The position numbers and the translations under genes were made by a program. Source: Silurus meridionalis (Eukaryota > Chordata > Actinopteri > Siluriformes > Siluridae). From it: 64,000 nucleotides of DNA. Shown piece by piece: positions 31,517 through 43,994 of this stretch (position 1 is the stretch's first letter; every line of letters starts with the position of its first letter). The DNA is taken from positions 8,138,346 to 8,202,345 of the forward strand of contig NC_060906.1 in NCBI RefSeq assembly GCF_014805685.1, read 5' to 3'. The notes under the pieces were generated by a model. It searched no databases and was not told where the DNA came from. It saw only the letters and a program-made list of their open reading frames with translations.

Positions 31517-33853
31517 AATTCAGCTTCTCCTTTCTTCTCCCTTTACAACCTCAAGCAAATCCACAGTCCAGCTTGGTGCAACCTAAGCATCCAAAACTCT
31601 CCCAATGGCCAGATCTGTGAGCTCTTGCTTCAAGATCTGATGCTTCAGTTCTAGTACCCTTGTGAGATTTTTACCACCATCCCTGAGCACACTGTGTTAC
31701 AGATGGCCTGGTTATATAGCTCAGATCCATCCTGTAGGATTGATACTCCCACTGAGAGGCTACAATTTATACTTGGGCTTTTCCCTCTTAGACTATAATA
31801 CCGCCATAGTATGAAGTATAACCAGCATATGAATGCTGCACTCGATTTACCTCAGTACCTCGATTTCAACCTGCATACAATCGAGGTGTGAGTCAGAAAA
31901 AGAAAATGGATGCATTTTATTAGCATCAAGCTACACAGCTAACACTGAATGATATATTTTCCTGAAGAGGCTGTGTTGTAGATTGAACTAGCATATGCTA
32001 ATATACAGTTCAGCTCATCTAAGAAGTGTTTATTTGTTTGTTTACTGATTCAATGAGCAGCCATTTTGTTTCAGTGTCTCACTGTGAACTACAAGAAATT
32101 AGTCCCTTTTTTACTCCTTCTTTATAATTTTTTTCAAATCATTATCATTATATAAAATATATTTTTGCAGTGATGAGTAATGATTCCAGAAGAAGAGCCT
32201 TGTGTCACTCCATCATATGATCATTTAGGCTTGGCTGGGCTTACTGCTTTACATTAGCTTTCTTATCCTTTCCAACACATTTGAAACAGAGGTAGAGATA
32301 AAATTCTGTGATCAGAGGCTTTCTAGGGAGAGAATGTACTGTAGGAGGACCAATGGGAAAAAGGAGAGAACGCTTTTGGAGTTGTTACTCCACTGGCAGG
32401 ACATCTGAGGCTTGGCTTTCAATCGCAGTGCTCCCTGTTTCCATCTCTCCCCCTCTCTCTCATCTACCAGAACACATTCAAAGGTGCTAGCTCTGAGTGT
32501 CTGCCAAGCAGGAAGTGACCTCAGTGGAAAAAAATGGGATGAGAGGTGTGCATGAGTGTGTCCATGGGAGGCCATGTTTATTCCAGCAAGCTTTGCGGTT
32601 ACAAAAAAATCCAGTGGAGTAAACCAATCACTGAGTGAAAGAGGTAGCAGTCCTTCTCCACCCCGAAGTCTTCTAGAGCTCCACCAAAGGTATAAAATGA
32701 TCACAGATGAAGTTCAGAGTGTCTCCATCATCCGAATCTGTGAGGTCACTTCTCAGTAATTGCATTTTCCAAGCTCAAAATGTCCATGCCGCGACTTACA
32801 TAAACCAACATGGATTACATGAAACTAATATGCACCATTGTTCACCTCGGTGTGCGCGCTCAACGACTGCAGCGAAACATTTTCCCAGACCTAACCATAA
32901 ACAGAGCCTCTGCATTTTTTCATGTTAGAGGCAAAGTTCTGTTTAACCAAGGACAAGCTGAGGTTCCTAGACGCACATCAAAACCCCCGAAGCTGCTTTT
33001 AATTCAATGTGTTTACGGTGGGTCTAAATTATGGGATCAAATTCCCCCAGTACCAAAAACCACTGCCAACTCTCCCAACCAGCACTTTTGTCTTACACAG
33101 ACATGAAACAAGATATGGCCACATCTCTTTCTCTCTCTCTTTCTCTGTCTTCCAGGGTCTCTTTGTCGTCACGATCATGAGAGCAGCTGCTAAACAAACA
33201 GGATGCAGAAACAAAAAGCTCTACTCTTTAAACAGGAGAGGAATCGCCCACGGCAGAACACGTTTCAAAACAAAGCCGTACGAATGCAGCCCCGGACAAA
33301 TGTCCTGACTGTCCTGTAAGACTCCAGCACACACCTCACATGTCTCACAGAACTGCTGCATCCTGTTCTGTTCTGTTCTGTTCTCTTTGCTTTAATGGCT
33401 CATCATGGTTCATCTGCAGTTTATATGTAATTATGCATGGCACTGGGACAAACTGATGACTGCTTGAGGTGAAATTCTGTTGCACAGGAAGAGTAAATCC
33501 AGACGAGGGTGCTAGAGTAACAGGCGACACAGGTTCGGAAGGCAAATCTGTTGGATTTTTCATAGAGCCAATGTCAATCTGTCAATTATATTGCACTGAT
33601 TATCTTTATTCGGTCTGTATACTCACACACATATTACTCTCAGTGCGTCATGACGTGTGCATTACTACTGATTATTAATGCTAGTTCTGCTCATAAATCA
33701 AACAAGGACTCCCTAATTACAAAAATATTATCATTATGCGAAGATGCAAAACCTAAAACAAGCACAAGATTATATGGTTTGAAATAGATGAAAGGCATGT
33801 AGATTGAAAGAAAAACAGGCCTTTTGAACAGATTATAATACTACTACTACTAC

Positions 33854-33885
<32 letters not shown>

Positions 33886-34194
33886 TAATATAATATAATA
33901 CAGTATATATTACAATCAATTTGATGAGAGTTCTTTTTCACTGTACACTACACTACAGTATATGTATACTACACTATGTAGTATTATATACTATTTCTAT
34001 TATAAGTATTTACACATTCTAAAGCCTGAATTTAAATGTGTTTATTTACTGATTCACCGTTTAAGTGGAAACAAGACTCGTGTCAACTTTGGAACTAATT
34101 TGGAGTCGGGATACATTATAGTAAAAACAATTGTTTTTGGGGGATTTTACAAGACACATTATAGCGTTATGTTCTGGTTGGAAACAAAGCAACC

Positions 34195-34640
34195 TTGATT
34201 TGATTTATTGCGAGCCAGCGGTGTGCCATAATTCCAGTCTGGAGTTTTGGAAAATTCTCCATCTGAAATGTGATTAGCCGGAGTGTGTCGGCCTGCCGGC
34301 ATTTCCTGATTGGCTAAGTGCCTGGTTATAGTTTAATAACCCAGCCATAAGAGCAACGCGAATGTGCTGGCGTTGAATTCACAGGCCCACATCCTAACAG
34401 TCCTGGCAGAGGACGGCCATCACTTTGCTTAATCTTACCCTTCCTGACAAATTAAATAAGCTTGTGTCTGGTTCTTATTAGCGGCGCATTACTGATAATT
34501 GCAGCACTATTTACAAACACCGCTAGCCAGGCCGGTCCTCACGGGCCTGCAGTACCTGCCACGACACATAATAAGGCTTTTTACCCCACTGTACTCTAAT
34601 TTGCACCAGGCTTAAGCAATTTAACAAGGGTTTGATGGTT
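34195..34640. promoter_or_regulatory. Candidate conserved noncoding element / enhancer
   Basis: A block of about 450 bases, unique in the window, GC-richer than its surroundings and free of microsatellites. It contains several homeodomain-like or CCAAT-like cores (ATTGGCTAAG, CTGATAATTGC, CTAATTTGC, TGATTAGCC). It sits in the large 5' intron, a common place for ancient enhancers. This is inference; no conservation test is possible here. Confidence 0.35.
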
Positions 34641-35082
34641 CAGTTCTTGTGTTTCATACGCAGCCGGAGCGCTTTCACGGGAGTGAGCAGCGACCACTCG
34701 AGTGTGGTCGTTAAAGTAGACGAGAAGCTTTTTCAAAAATCGGATTACTGCCACTCGTGGACCCAGGGCTCGAATCTCGCCAGACTAGGCTGAGTTCCCC
34801 AAAACATGATCTCACATGCAATAAACATCTCCTGGGGACAGGAACGTCGCCCAGTAAATCGGTATTGTTACCTGCTGGTGAACTGTGAGAGAAAAAAATT
34901 TGAAAAAGACACTATGAAATAAAAACACAGATATGAAACAAATAGCAAAAAAAGACTTTACAGTAATGGAATTAGAGAAGCGATATACTGTAATGACTGA
35001 ATCCTAATTGAATGACTGATTTATGTATTTTGTCATATTGTTGCAAAGTCTACTAAAATTAGACTAATTTAACTGAGATACA

Positions 35083-35655
35083 CTATATGATCCAAATTTT
35101 CTGATACTTCCAGATTGATTCCCTTTTTTCCAGTTATAATAAGGAAAGACTTTAGTGATCATTCAGCTAGAATGAGATCAGGTGCTGATATTTTTGAGAA
35201 GTGTTCGGTGGGGTTGAGGTGGTCACAGCTCTTTGCAGGACACTTACGTACTTCCACTTCAACCTTAAAACACCATATTTTAATGAAGCTTGCTTTGTGT
35301 AAAGGAGCATTGTCATGCTGGAACAGGATTGAACCCCTTAGTTACAATGCAAAGGCAAACAAAGTCATCCTATACCATGGATCTAGAACATTTCTTACAC
35401 CAGTTTCATTTAGAAAATATTTTTGTGTGTTTTGTATGTGATATCGCACCGTATGTAAATTTATCTACATGCATTTTCCCAAGAACGTCCTTGCGACCTG
35501 GTAGAAACTCTTTCAAAGCCTGGTACTGGGTTGAATACCAATGGTGGAGGATCTCAGCTCTATACAATCGTGTTCATCGTAACAGTTTGGTGAAGAATCA
35601 CATATGGATGTGATGGTCAAAAATTCAAATACTTTGAGTTATATAGTGTATAATT
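35083..35655. mobile_element. Tc1-like element with terminal inverted repeats
   Basis: The left end ACACTATATGATCCAAATTTTC is mirrored at the right by CAAATACTTTGAGTTATATAGTGT. The interior has TGTCATGCTGGAACAGGATT, which is shared with the other copies. No intact frame. Confidence 0.75.
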
Positions 35656-36569
35656 GCTTGCATTCTTTTCAACTTCCTGGTGTTCACCTGCCTTATATGG
35701 AGTCACATGTATTACAACCTGATCATAACAGTATCTAAAAAACCTACACCTAGTGTAGTGCTCCACTTCCTACATTTAATCACATCGCTGTGGAAACGAA
35801 ATCAGCTGCTCCAATACCACCATCAGATCTCTTAATCTGTCACAATGTATGAACAAATGAGAATGTGAATGTAATGCAAACCAGAAATACACAGAAAAAG
35901 AATGGATTTGGTGAAAACCATAAAAAATCGTGATCCAAACATTGAGTCCTAACTCTCACAGCTGCCTGAAAAATGACACATGATAACATTATTCTTGTAT
36001 TCAGCTTAGATCATTTTAGCATTTTATCTCAGGCTCATGAAAAAACAAACAGACACACACACACACCTGCCATGTCACGAGTCAGCTTTTTTTCCGAGTT
36101 CAAAGCTGTCGTCTTGACAGTCCGGCATAAAGAGATTTGTTCAGAACCGAAAGAGCTTAATACAGCACATATTTCTGTGTTGCGGAAAGAGAAGCCATAC
36201 GGCCCCATCGGAAAAAAGATTTACGAGCCGTGAACTTCGATTCGAGACAAAAGTGAGTCATTGTGAAAACATACAATCTGTTAACCTGGTGTTTTGGGTT
36301 TTTTTTTTTTTTTTGCTTCATCATGCTTGCAATTATGGGCTTAAAAGAATTACCTCATCAAAAAAAGAAAATGAAATAAACAAATAAATAGGAATACTAC
36401 CAATTAGTATAAATGAGCAGGGCCCCCTGATTAGCATGCTAATCCGATCATGCCCACTAAGATCTGCCCACTATGTTACATGGTATGTGAGCATTCGTTG
36501 GGGTAAAATATTCCTCCCAAATATGTATTTGGGAAATCATTAGGACAAGGAAAAGTGAGTGATGTAGTG

Positions 36570-36960
36570 GAACAAGACGTTCAGACTGACAGATTAGCGT
36601 GTGAACGCTGTAAAAGAAGGAGTTGTGTCTGCAGTGACTCAGAGCGTCGATGGAAGCAAACTGGCACGTCAGAGAGACAGCTTAGGTTTAATTAAAAGCA
36701 GTTTGCCCCATGATTTAGTGGCGTTTCCAATTGAGGAAAAGACCAGCGGCCGATCTCGCTGTCGCTCGGGAATTTGACCGCGGCCCGTTTGTCATCCGAG
36801 GTCTCGTTAAATCAGAGTTTGAATACTTTCTGCGTATTATTACTTTGCTCTTGCTACACAATATTGGCTGCTCGGCGGTAAAATGTATTCTACAATGTAT
36901 GAGGTTGGTTTTGTCGGCTCTTCGACCTCGGTAAACGTCTGCGTTTTACCGTACTGTAAT
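36570..36960. promoter_or_regulatory. Candidate conserved noncoding block
   Basis: Unique, GC-richer sequence including AATTGAGGAAAAGACCAGCG and GTTTAATTAAAAGCAGTTTG, with no repeat and no convincing exon. The flanks 35,660-36,570 and 36,970-37,120 show nothing distinctive. Confidence 0.25.
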
Positions 36961-37123
36961 TGCTGAGAGCCGGAGCGATTCATAAAGAAATCTCTTTTTT
37001 TTTCTTTCCCGCTCTGTTCCATTTTTTATTTATAATTATTTCCATATGGCCTTTAGAGAGTAATAATGTAAAAAAAAAAAGTTGAAAGTTAAAAAACAGA
37101 CAGAGAACAGCTTATTAATTCAA

Positions 37124-37126
<3 letters not shown>

Positions 37127-37173
<47 letters not shown>
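37127..37173. repeat. (CA)n microsatellite
   Basis: Pure CA run. Confidence 0.97.
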
Positions 37174-37176
<3 letters not shown>

Positions 37177-37659
37177 CACACATTCGCACAGCTGGCTCTG
37201 AATGTATATGCTCACGACCCTTATTAACGTATTTATACGTCTCAAAATGAATTAAAAAAACAAATAAGATCCCTTTACACTGCTATGAATTCACCTGAAC
37301 TGGTTCGATCGTAGAGCCCAGAAAAGTGGCCTGTGTTTTACAGAGAACGAAAACACAGCGTCTACTGTACGCCGGATTATCTTCGAACACTATATTATCA
37401 TTATCAACCATGACTGTCTCCATAATTTTCTCTGCATGGTGGCTCTGACCTCTTTGATGAAGGCTACAGATTTACTGCACATCCCTGGCTTCAGTTAGGC
37501 AGTCTGTTCGTACTCTCTCCCTCCGTCTTAATGATATAAGTACAAGAGGGACAAGAGAAAGAATCGCGACATGCTGTAACCCAGAACACTGATAGATCTT
37601 ATAGCCTGTTGTGTGTCCACCATCTACTCATGACACAATGTTTCTTCATATATATTAAA

Positions 37660-37660
<1 letters not shown>

Positions 37661-37711
<51 letters not shown>
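37661..37711. repeat. (CA)n microsatellite
   Basis: Pure CA run. The stretch 37,712-38,850 is unique sequence with a GC-richer block at 38,270-38,400 and no exon signal. Confidence 0.97.
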
Positions 37712-37714
<3 letters not shown>

Positions 37715-38855
37715 GTCCTTCTATGTCTGGCCTTCCCCGACCCCCTTTTGTGCCGTTGCTGGTTCGGTGCGATATTGGAAACGAAGGCAATTTAGACCAA
37801 GCGTATCAGGTATCACGTTCATGTCAGAGAATAATAACCCAGCAATCCGGCCGAATTTGAAGGAAGCCGGAGGAAAGAGAATGTAATGGTTGAAAGGCCA
37901 AAAAAAAAAGCTAGAGGGCATGGAAGGATTTCCATATGTATAAGCTCAGGAGGAGGAGGAGGAGGACAATCTAGAGACAGGGCCACATGTTAGCTATTAC
38001 AGTGTGTCCTCTATGGATCAATCGGTTTGATCCAAAAGGTTGGGGAATCCACAAAACAGCACCATTCGGAAATACACAAAGCATCAAAAATGCATTTAAT
38101 CCTAAACATTTATAATGAGACCTCTTGGTGTGCCTAAAAGGTTTATGTTAGACGCTAGAAAAAAAATCACACCTGCTGCCATGCTCATATACCTGCTCAT
38201 GTACCGGATTTTACATGAATAACGAATAAAAAAAAAAACCCTGAGAGAAAGATACAACCCGGAAATCAAAGCAATTTTCGCTTTTCGGTCTGTAAACCGA
38301 AATCCGCGCTGATTGCGAACAGCTCGACGCCAAAAGGTTCACGGCCAGGCCGCGAAAGCAGGCAATAATCTGCTCCTGACAGGGCCTGTCAAAGAATTCA
38401 TGCTTCCTGGCAAACCTTTGTAATAAGGGCAAAATAACAGATTAGCAACTCTAATTTGTCCCAAGGTTTTAATAGACCGGATTCTACACGAACCTTCTCC
38501 AGCTCCAACGTGTTTTCGTAGGTGCCCTTATGCTTTCCATGTGCTTTTATTTCTCCTTTTCTTCTTTTTTTAAACAACACAGAAATATGTGGTATTTGAA
38601 AAAGCGTATTTTGACTTTGGAAATTTTTCTTTTTTTTTTTTTTCCTCCACTAGTTCTCCATAACACCACAGAGATGTTTGACATATACAAATTGTATTTT
38701 GGCAAGATCGTGTTTCTTTTGAGCGAGCCGGGGAAAAGATTGCCTCTTTACACTGACAGATCCGTAGACAGTAGGTTACAGACCGAATGTGTCACATTAG
38801 CTCAAGCCAAATCTAAATTCCTCTCGATCATCCAGCACGACAAAATCGTGCATGA

Positions 38856-38903
<48 letters not shown>
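38856..38903. repeat. (CA)n microsatellite
   Basis: Pure CA run. Confidence 0.97.
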
Positions 38904-38904
<1 letters not shown>

Positions 38905-39114
38905 TGTATTTTCTTTTCATAATATAAACCTCTGCTTTGTATGTGTGCATGTGTGTGTTTAGCGTGTTATAAAACTACACAGTATGAAAATGTTTCAAAA
39001 CCACCAGAAGACTCAACAGAAGGCATTTAGTTGCTTTAAACAGATGTCAAACAAATCCATGAAAGTTCTTGTTTTCTGCACAGATAGCACCCAAACTACT
39101 ATATACAATACACA

Positions 39115-39550
39115 ATATATGTGTTTTCTGAACATCCCATTCCACATGTAGTCCTCATTTGATGTTATAAGATCCTCCACTCTTCTGGGAAGATGTTCCA
39201 CTAGATTTTGTGAAGATTTGTGCTCTTTCACTAAGACTGTTAGTAAAGTCAGGTACTGATGTAGGTGAGGTAAAAAGGCCTGGGATGCCCTTCCAATTAA
39301 TCCCAAATGTGTTCAATAGGGTTGAAGCTCTAAGCAGGAGATCTTCTACTCTGACCAATGGAAAGCATATCTTCATAGAGCTCGCTTTGTGCACAGAGGC
39401 ATTGCCATGCTGGAACAGGTTTGGGTCTCTTAGCTCATGTGAAGGGAATATTTCATGCTATATAATTATGTTTCTCCAGTTTTGTAATGTTGTAAGAACC
39501 ACATATTGCTGAAAAAGTCAGGTGTCCCAATACTTTTGTATATACATAAT
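39115..39550 (-). mobile_element. Tc1-like element copy, reverse orientation
   Basis: GAACATCCCATTCCACATG, GATGTTCCACTAGATTTTGTG, AGGCCTGGGATGC, CATTGCCATGCTGGAACAGG and the end GGTGTCCCAATACTTTTGT. This copy preserves the uninterrupted order used to recognise the nested SINE at 3,881. Confidence 0.8.
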
Positions 39551-39580
39551 GTATATTTTCCAAGTCATGAAAACAGTACA

Positions 39581-39667
39581 AAGAAAAGAAAAGAAAAGAA
39601 AAGAAAAGAAAAGAAAAGAAAAGAAAAGAAAAGAAAAGAAAAGAAAAGAAAAGAAAAGAAAAGAAAA
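39581..39667. repeat. (AAAAG)n microsatellite
   Basis: About 17 pentanucleotide units directly after the Tc1-like copy. Confidence 0.97.
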
Positions 39668-40185
39668 TCACATACACATGCACACTCGGTCGCCCCTGTC
39701 CCAAGAAAAAAACATTCCCCAACTCTTGCACCAAGGCCTCCAGCAATCGAAGAGAGCACCACTGAAGTTCTATCATAACCATAATACACTGGCTCTCTTC
39801 CCAGAAGACTTTCTGCATGCAGATCCAGTCATGTGTTCAGTGCATTAGAGCTGGCTGAGCTCGCTGGGTTCATGAGACATCTCTTAGAACCCAGCTGTGC
39901 GTCCCACATGATCCAGCTGTGAAGGCCTGAGCAAATCAGACCCGTTTGGATCAGTGCATTTGTGGGGAGAGCCGAGAAGGTTTTCCAGCAATCTGTCACT
40001 GTAGAGCTGAGCTTGAGCAGAAGTGACATGATTGGAAAGATCTCACCAGTGCTTACAGCTGATTTTTTTCAACATGTCTTTTAAAAAAAAAATTACTTGG
40101 AGAAAGTTGCATCCTAAATAATCCTAATGATAGAGGTGGTGGTGTTGATGTTTTAGAGCCTTTCTCTCTCTCTTCTCTCTCTCTC

Positions 40186-40224
<39 letters not shown>

Positions 40225-40225
<1 letters not shown>

Positions 40226-40500
40226 GGTGTAAAGTATTTGAGTAAATGTAAAATGTACTCCGATACTGTACTTAAGTAACTTTATTGGCTACTTTCTTTT
40301 AATTTCTTTACGCAACTACATTTCTAATTCAATAGATGTACTTTTCCACTCCACAATATTTTAATTGACAACGACCATTACATTACATTTTGCAGTCAGT
40401 CAGCACTTAATATTTGCTTTTAATTTATCCAAAAGATTTAATTTATCAATTTATTTTTCCAATAAATACTAATAGATTTTCTACTTTATGACATGACAAT
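40225..40500. mobile_element. Fish DNA transposon fragment ('gtaaagtatttgagtaaatg' type)
   Basis: It begins CAGTGGTGTAAAGTATTTGAG after a (CA)n at 40,192 and runs through ACTTAAGTAACTTTATTGG. Related fragments occur near 760-960 and 55,684-55,790. Superfamily not assigned. A (GT)n follows at 40,589-40,642. Confidence 0.5.
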
Positions 40501-40587
40501 GTAATTATTATCTTTATTATTTGAAGATTGAAATTTGCTTTATTACTTTGTCTTTGTTTTTGACTGACTTGTTTAATCTTTGTTGTG

Positions 40588-40644
<57 letters not shown>

Positions 40645-41054
40645 CAGGTGTACAATCTGATTTGTATTTTAGGAAATAAAACCCTCACAAATCAACTGGT
40701 TTTGGCTTTTCACTAACATGTGCCTTGATGTTGACGACTAGTGCATCTCTGAGCCATCAATATAAGTCAAATGCTCAAGAAGTGTTCAAATCAGATAAAG
40801 CTTTTACTCAAGTCATATTGGAATTGGTGCCATTTAACTTGTAATGGGCAAAGATTTGCAGTAAGGTATCTATACTTTTAATGAAGTATGATTTCCACTC
40901 ATATACTGGTACTCATATACCGATATATATGTGTATATATATCTTTTTACATGCTCAAATTATACCATTGTATAACAGCATTGTGGAAAAACTGACCATT
41001 TTCCCCCCCTAAGCCGGTATGGAGAAGGTCAGAAAGACAGTAACAAGAACCTAC

Positions 41055-41122
41055 CTTCTCAAACTCTCTGAGGCTGTGGGTCTGCAGCGGGGGACCTTTC
41101 TCAGTTTCATCATTGGAAAAAT
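41055..41122 (-). CDS. pde4dip: pde4dip distal coding exon b, leads into CM1
   Basis: A 68-base exon with acceptor CCTGCACAG and donor AAG|GTAGGT. It reads DFSNDETEKGPPLQTHSLREFEK, counting the D completed by the base from the preceding exon. The GPP...LREFEK end corresponds to GPPVQ...LRDFEK of the long human isoform and to the xMKDFE lead-in of CM1 in CDK5RAP2. It ends in phase 0, which fits the internal acceptor of the CM1 exon at 26,458 and gives REFEK|HLNDLKK. This join is inferred from phase and homology. Confidence 0.82.
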
Positions 41123-42417
41123 CTGTGCAGGAAACATATTTCCATACTTTATTCAACTTCATAATTTCTGCATATTTGTTATACATTTGATCGCAGTATC
41201 TTTGAAGATCTATATCTGAGAATTATTTTGCTTAGGGTTAATATATATATTTTTTAAGTACTTTACTCTTTTATTTTTGTTCACAATGGGGCGTTTTGTT
41301 ATGTAATAGAAGACATGGCAGGTGCAATTGAAAAGTGCAAAAAGTAATTAACTCTTAAAATGATTGAGATTGACAATCATAGTGAGTGCTGGGATCAAGT
41401 GATGTGCAGTGGCTGATGGGTAATCTAATTCAGGCCATAATTCTGACTCATCAACCACAAACAAAATTTAAAAGGATTATCCTGGTGACTAGCATGCTAA
41501 CAGCCATCACTCACTGTACCTGCTCTGGCAATATATCTGAATCTACATGATTCTATTTGCCTTCATTAATGCAATAAAATTAACAAAAGCACGTTTAAGA
41601 GGATGTAGATGCAACAACAGTGTATTTAGTGACGATCCAGTGGATTACTGGTGCACGTATCAGACGGCACCCCAGTGAACATTTGAATTAATTTCAGATT
41701 CCTCTACACAGTGATACAACAGGACAAAAGCCAGCTTGTCTCTTAAACACACATCTATAAACTTAACCAGGAGTATGCAGCTACATAATGCCAAACCATA
41801 AAAAAAGTTCCAGGAAGGGCTTCAATGGGCTACACTAATGTGTTTTTTTTCCTAAAAAAGAAGGAGGCTTATGGGTGTATAATCACAGCAGTATTGGCAG
41901 AGCCGTGACTTCTTACGGTTCTTAAAAAAAAAATACCCATGCACAGAGCTCATTACAACTTATTAAAGTCTGTTTTCTCAATATGTGCCAGTGATGTGTA
42001 TTGGAAGTGAGCCTAGAGCTCCAGCAAGGTAACGAATGGCTGCAGAGTGTCAGTCCAGAAAAGTGACTGTATTAATGAGTGTTATTTAGGAGAATTTTCA
42101 CACAACCCTTAACCATTAGCATCAGGAGCTTATTAACAAAAATACACAACACATTCTGACATAAACACAGTGCAAGGGGAGGAATGTGAGGTGGTGTAAA
42201 AATGAGGTGAGAGTGGGGGAGTGTGTGAGCAGGAGAAAGAGAGAAAGATAGAGAGAGCTTCAGGACAAGTGACTGGGTGCTAAGATGGCTAAGTAGAAGA
42301 AACGTGTAGATGTGAAATACCATCAGCTCATTCCTAGAAAGGAGTGTCATGCTGAAAGATGTGAGGTAGAAGTGAAGTGCAATGTGAATAGAGAAATCAA
42401 TAGGAGCGAAGACTCAC

Positions 42418-42470
42418 CAGTCATGTGAGTTCTGCTCTTAGAAACGGCTTCTCGATTCACGTTGTAGTGT
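42418..42470 (-). CDS. pde4dip: pde4dip distal coding exon a (long isoform)
   Basis: A 53-base exon bounded by a strong acceptor (eight T then CAG) and a near-consensus donor (G|GTGAGT). It reads HYNVNREAVSKSRTHMT and ends one base into a codon. The next exon supplies the two missing bases. The tail aligns loosely with the PRTSHTA stretch upstream of CM1 in the long human isoform, from memory. It starts with the last base of a codon, so at least one more coding exon lies further upstream. I found no convincing candidate for that exon between 42.5 and 64 kb. Confidence 0.72.
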
Positions 42471-42572
42471 CTGAAAAAAAAGGCATTGTTTCTTTTTAAC
42501 ATTGTATAATTTTTTGTTTAGAGCTTCTGGATTATCTCTTATTACTCTCTGCTCTTCTTCTTCTATTCTTCA

Positions 42573-42806
<234 letters not shown>

Positions 42807-42853
42807 AGTATCTCACATCCCTCACATTTCAGCAACCATTTTATTATATGTTC

Positions 42854-43364
42854 TTAAGGGACAAATCTATAGAAATAAAACTTGCATATATTTTAGAGTA
42901 GTCAATGTGCAGCTTGTATAGCAGTACAGATTTACTGTCCTCAACTGCCTTGCTGAGGAAGCTGAAGATGAAGGTGATGGAGTGGCCAAGTATGTCTCCA
43001 GACCTGAACCCTATTAAGCACCTGTGGAACATCCTCAAGCAGAAGGTGGAGAAGCACCATGTGTCTAACATCCAGCAGCTCCGTGATGTCATTATGGAGG
43101 AGTGGAAGAGGATCCCAGCAACAACCTGTGCGGCTCTGGTGAATTTCATGCCCAAGATTAAGGCAGTGCTACATAACAATTGTGCTCATACATAATATTG
43201 ACAATTTGGACACAGTTTGGACTTTTGTTGCCAGATATTTGGACAATAATGGCTGTATGTTGAGTTTTTTTCAGAGGACAGTAAATCTGTACTGCTATAC
43301 ACGCTGCACATTAACTACTCTAAAATATATATCCAAGTTTTATTTCTATAGTATTGTCCCTTAA
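42854..43364 (+). mobile_element. Tc1-like element, internally deleted, ~85-base inverted repeats
   Basis: The ends are long inverted repeats: left GGGACAAATCTATAGAAATA...CAGATTTACTGTCCTC, right its near-exact complement. The interior 42,905-43,195 is an open fragment of a transposase C-terminus with WPSMSPDLNPIKHLWN. The usual third catalytic Glu of the DDE triad (NPIE) is Lys here, and the first two-thirds of the protein is missing, so it cannot be active. Terminal TTAA at both ends may be target or element sequence. Confidence 0.88.
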
Positions 43365-43994
43365 AAACTTAATTGGTTGGGTGTGTAAAATAAAATGTGA
43401 GGTGTGCACTTAAGTGTGCATCATATAAAGTTGGCATATTGTATTTTAGGTAAAAACTGGTATTTTAATATAATTATTAGCAAATTGTTATTTAAAAAGT
43501 GACTAATAATTTGTGACCAATATTTTATACGTAGAATGATTTCTCCTTGCTAACATGTTTCTCAAATGCGTTCTCTGAATATGAGGCATCACAACACTAC
43601 GGAGACCGAGACGTGTCCTGAGAGTCACATAGAATACAGATTAACGTGGCAGAGGCAGAGCTGCGTCTTCCTGGAGACAGAACAGGAACAAAACATCTGG
43701 TTTTAATTAATCGTTTTTCTTTCGTTTTTTTTGCACTACAAGGGCCTGTTTATAAACGGGCCATACGTTAGAAGTCAAAAGGCATCAAATCAAAGAAATA
43801 AAAGTAAACTATCTGTACCATATTGAATGGCAGAGCATCATATTTTATCCATTGCAACGTATTGCACTGCATCGGGAATACGGGCTAATTTGTGTCAGAT
43901 CGCATATATGTTTCTTTGATGTATTGTATCATTGGCTATGCATCAATATGCAAATCATATTGGCCTTAGTTATGGAGGTCGAAACCCTAAAATA

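Larger units (their letters stand above)
146..42470 (-). other. pde4dip: pde4dip (myomegalin) gene span, partial
   Basis: Myomegalin is a large coiled-coil scaffold of the centrosome and cis-Golgi that anchors PDE4D/PKA and organises microtubule nucleation. Minus-strand exons encode, in order, the CM1 motif block (KKENFSLKLRIYFLEER), NIELKVEV, LENKIQLLQE, HKEQLL, an AVDERF block, and the DLQDLGYETCGRSENEAER block. These match the order in human PDE4DIP as I remember it. The paralogue CDK5RAP2 shares CM1, but the MSNGYRT-like proximal start and the zinc-like alternative first exon are specific to PDE4DIP. The gene continues past the left edge, so the C-terminal half is absent. The first exon of the longest form was not found. 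Identity is strong. Exon edges come from reading splice sites by eye. Confidence 0.93.

Noticed and set aside
39453..39848. Long Lys/Glu- or Phe/Leu-rich frames
   Set aside because: Translation of the (AAAAG)n repeat and the adjoining Tc1-like element.
42905..43195. 96-codon open frame as a host gene
   Set aside because: It is the C-terminal piece of a Tc1-like transposase inside inverted repeats, with the catalytic Glu replaced.
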